From NCBI GenBank assembly GCA_013812385.1, contig JACCTM010000194.1:1-13248 (forward strand): a stretch of 13,248 nt of DNA, given 5' to 3'. Positions 13,097-13,248 of the stretch are shown here, piece by piece (positions within the stretch are counted from its first letter, which is position 1; each line of letters starts with the position of its first letter). Source of the stretch: Geodermatophilaceae bacterium (GTDB lineage: Bacteria > Actinomycetota > Actinomycetes > Mycobacteriales > Geodermatophilaceae). The notes beneath the pieces were generated by a model. That model was not told where the DNA came from and made no database searches. It saw nothing but the letters and a program-made list of their open reading frames with translations. The translations under genes and the position numbers were made by a program.

Positions 13097-13102
13097 TACG
13101 GT
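13097..13102 (+). promoter_or_regulatory. Candidate -10 element TACGGT for the last gene
   Basis: TACGGT at 13097-13102 predicts transcription start at 13109, one base before GTG 13110, implying a leaderless mRNA. The arrangement copies that at 7727-7738. Confidence 0.45.
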
Positions 13103-13109
13103 CGCGCGA

Positions 13110-13248
13110 GTGTCGATGCCACCGAATCAACCGCCCCAGGGCGGCTATCCCCAGCCCGGTGATGGCGGGTACGACCCGCAGGGCGGCCCGCCGGGTTCGG
13201 GTGGGCAGTCGCAGGGCGGTTGGTCTGCGGGTCCTCCCGATCCGACCA
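13110..13248 (+). CDS. Pro/Gly-rich N-terminus of a probable membrane protein (3' partial)
   Basis: The frame is open from GTG 13110 to the right edge and reads MSMPPNQPPQGGYPQPGDGG, then YDPQGGPPGSGGQSQGGWS and so on. ATG 13116 in the same frame is an alternative start. Such Pro/Gly/Gln/Tyr-rich leaders usually precede one or more transmembrane helices in actinobacterial proteins (for example DUF4190, RDD or the cysteine-module proteins like the preceding gene). It shares the style and the GGYDP words with that gene, so the two may be tandem paralogues. No domain is visible in the 46 residues present. Confidence 0.6.
   Translation, partial: MSMPPNQPPQGGYPQPGDGGYDPQGGPPGSGGQSQGGWSAGPPDPT

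Noticed and set aside
12183..13130. A 315-residue minus-strand frame opposite the Gly-rich membrane gene
   Set aside because: Its translation is repetitive (R-I-P-A-A-R-T-P) because it reads the GYGQ repeats backwards; no ribosome binding site or domain.
1..13248. CRISPR array, tRNA, rRNA or insertion sequence
   Set aside because: No regularly spaced repeats with unique spacers, no cloverleaf or rRNA stretch, and no transposase or terminal inverted repeats were found on either strand.

Overview
The window looks like chromosomal DNA of a high-GC Actinomycetota bacterium. Coding regions have strongly GC-biased third codon positions. Several genes appear to start at or within two bases of a predicted transcription start (leaderless). 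The family content (short-chain Z-isoprenyl diphosphate synthase, PIN-PhoH protein, DUF885, ECF42-type sigma factor, cysteine-bearing Gly/Tyr-rich membrane proteins) is typical of that phylum. Propionibacteriales or a relative is a guess, not something the sequence proves.

Layout. 1-275: C-terminal end of a DUF255/thioredoxin-fold protein. 336-863: conserved actinobacterial protein with a C-terminal ribbon-helix-helix (RHH) segment, preceded by three GTAAT boxes at exact 8-bp spacing. 960-1985: zinc-type alcohol dehydrogenase with one catalytic-zinc cysteine replaced. 2055-4607: an ECF42 sigma factor/DGPF-protein module, divergent from a SnoaL-like gene and a VOC (glyoxalase-fold) gene. Three of these four genes are damaged: the sigma gene has two frameshifts, the DGPF gene has ATA where its ATG should be, and the SnoaL gene has lost its last third out of frame. 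4627-7679: divergent hemolysin III/PAQR-type membrane protein and Z-isoprenyl diphosphate synthase, then a DUF885 metallopeptidase-like gene overlapping a small two-helix membrane protein gene. 7738-9175: a possible 43-residue leaderless ORF followed by phoH2 (PIN nuclease plus PhoH ATPase). 9214-10222: a strong promoter overlaid by a compact operator, then a cupin and a MarR-type regulator. 10223-10739: gene-poor stretch with the eroded remains of an AbiEi/DUF559-like gene. 10740-12176 (minus): class II fumarase. 12344-13076: Gly/Tyr/Gln-rich single-pass membrane protein broken by a stop codon and a frameshift. 13110-end: start of a similar Pro/Gly-rich protein.

How it fits together. From memory, the order DUF255, hemolysin III, Z-isoprenyl diphosphate synthase, PhoH2, fumarase matches Mycobacterium tuberculosis Rv1084, Rv1085c, Rv1086, Rv1095 and Rv1098c. 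The window therefore reads as an old actinobacterial backbone with accessory modules set into it. Nearly all genetic lesions lie in the accessory parts, which suggests decay of dispensable modules. Sequencing error in a draft assembly remains an alternative for the single-base changes.
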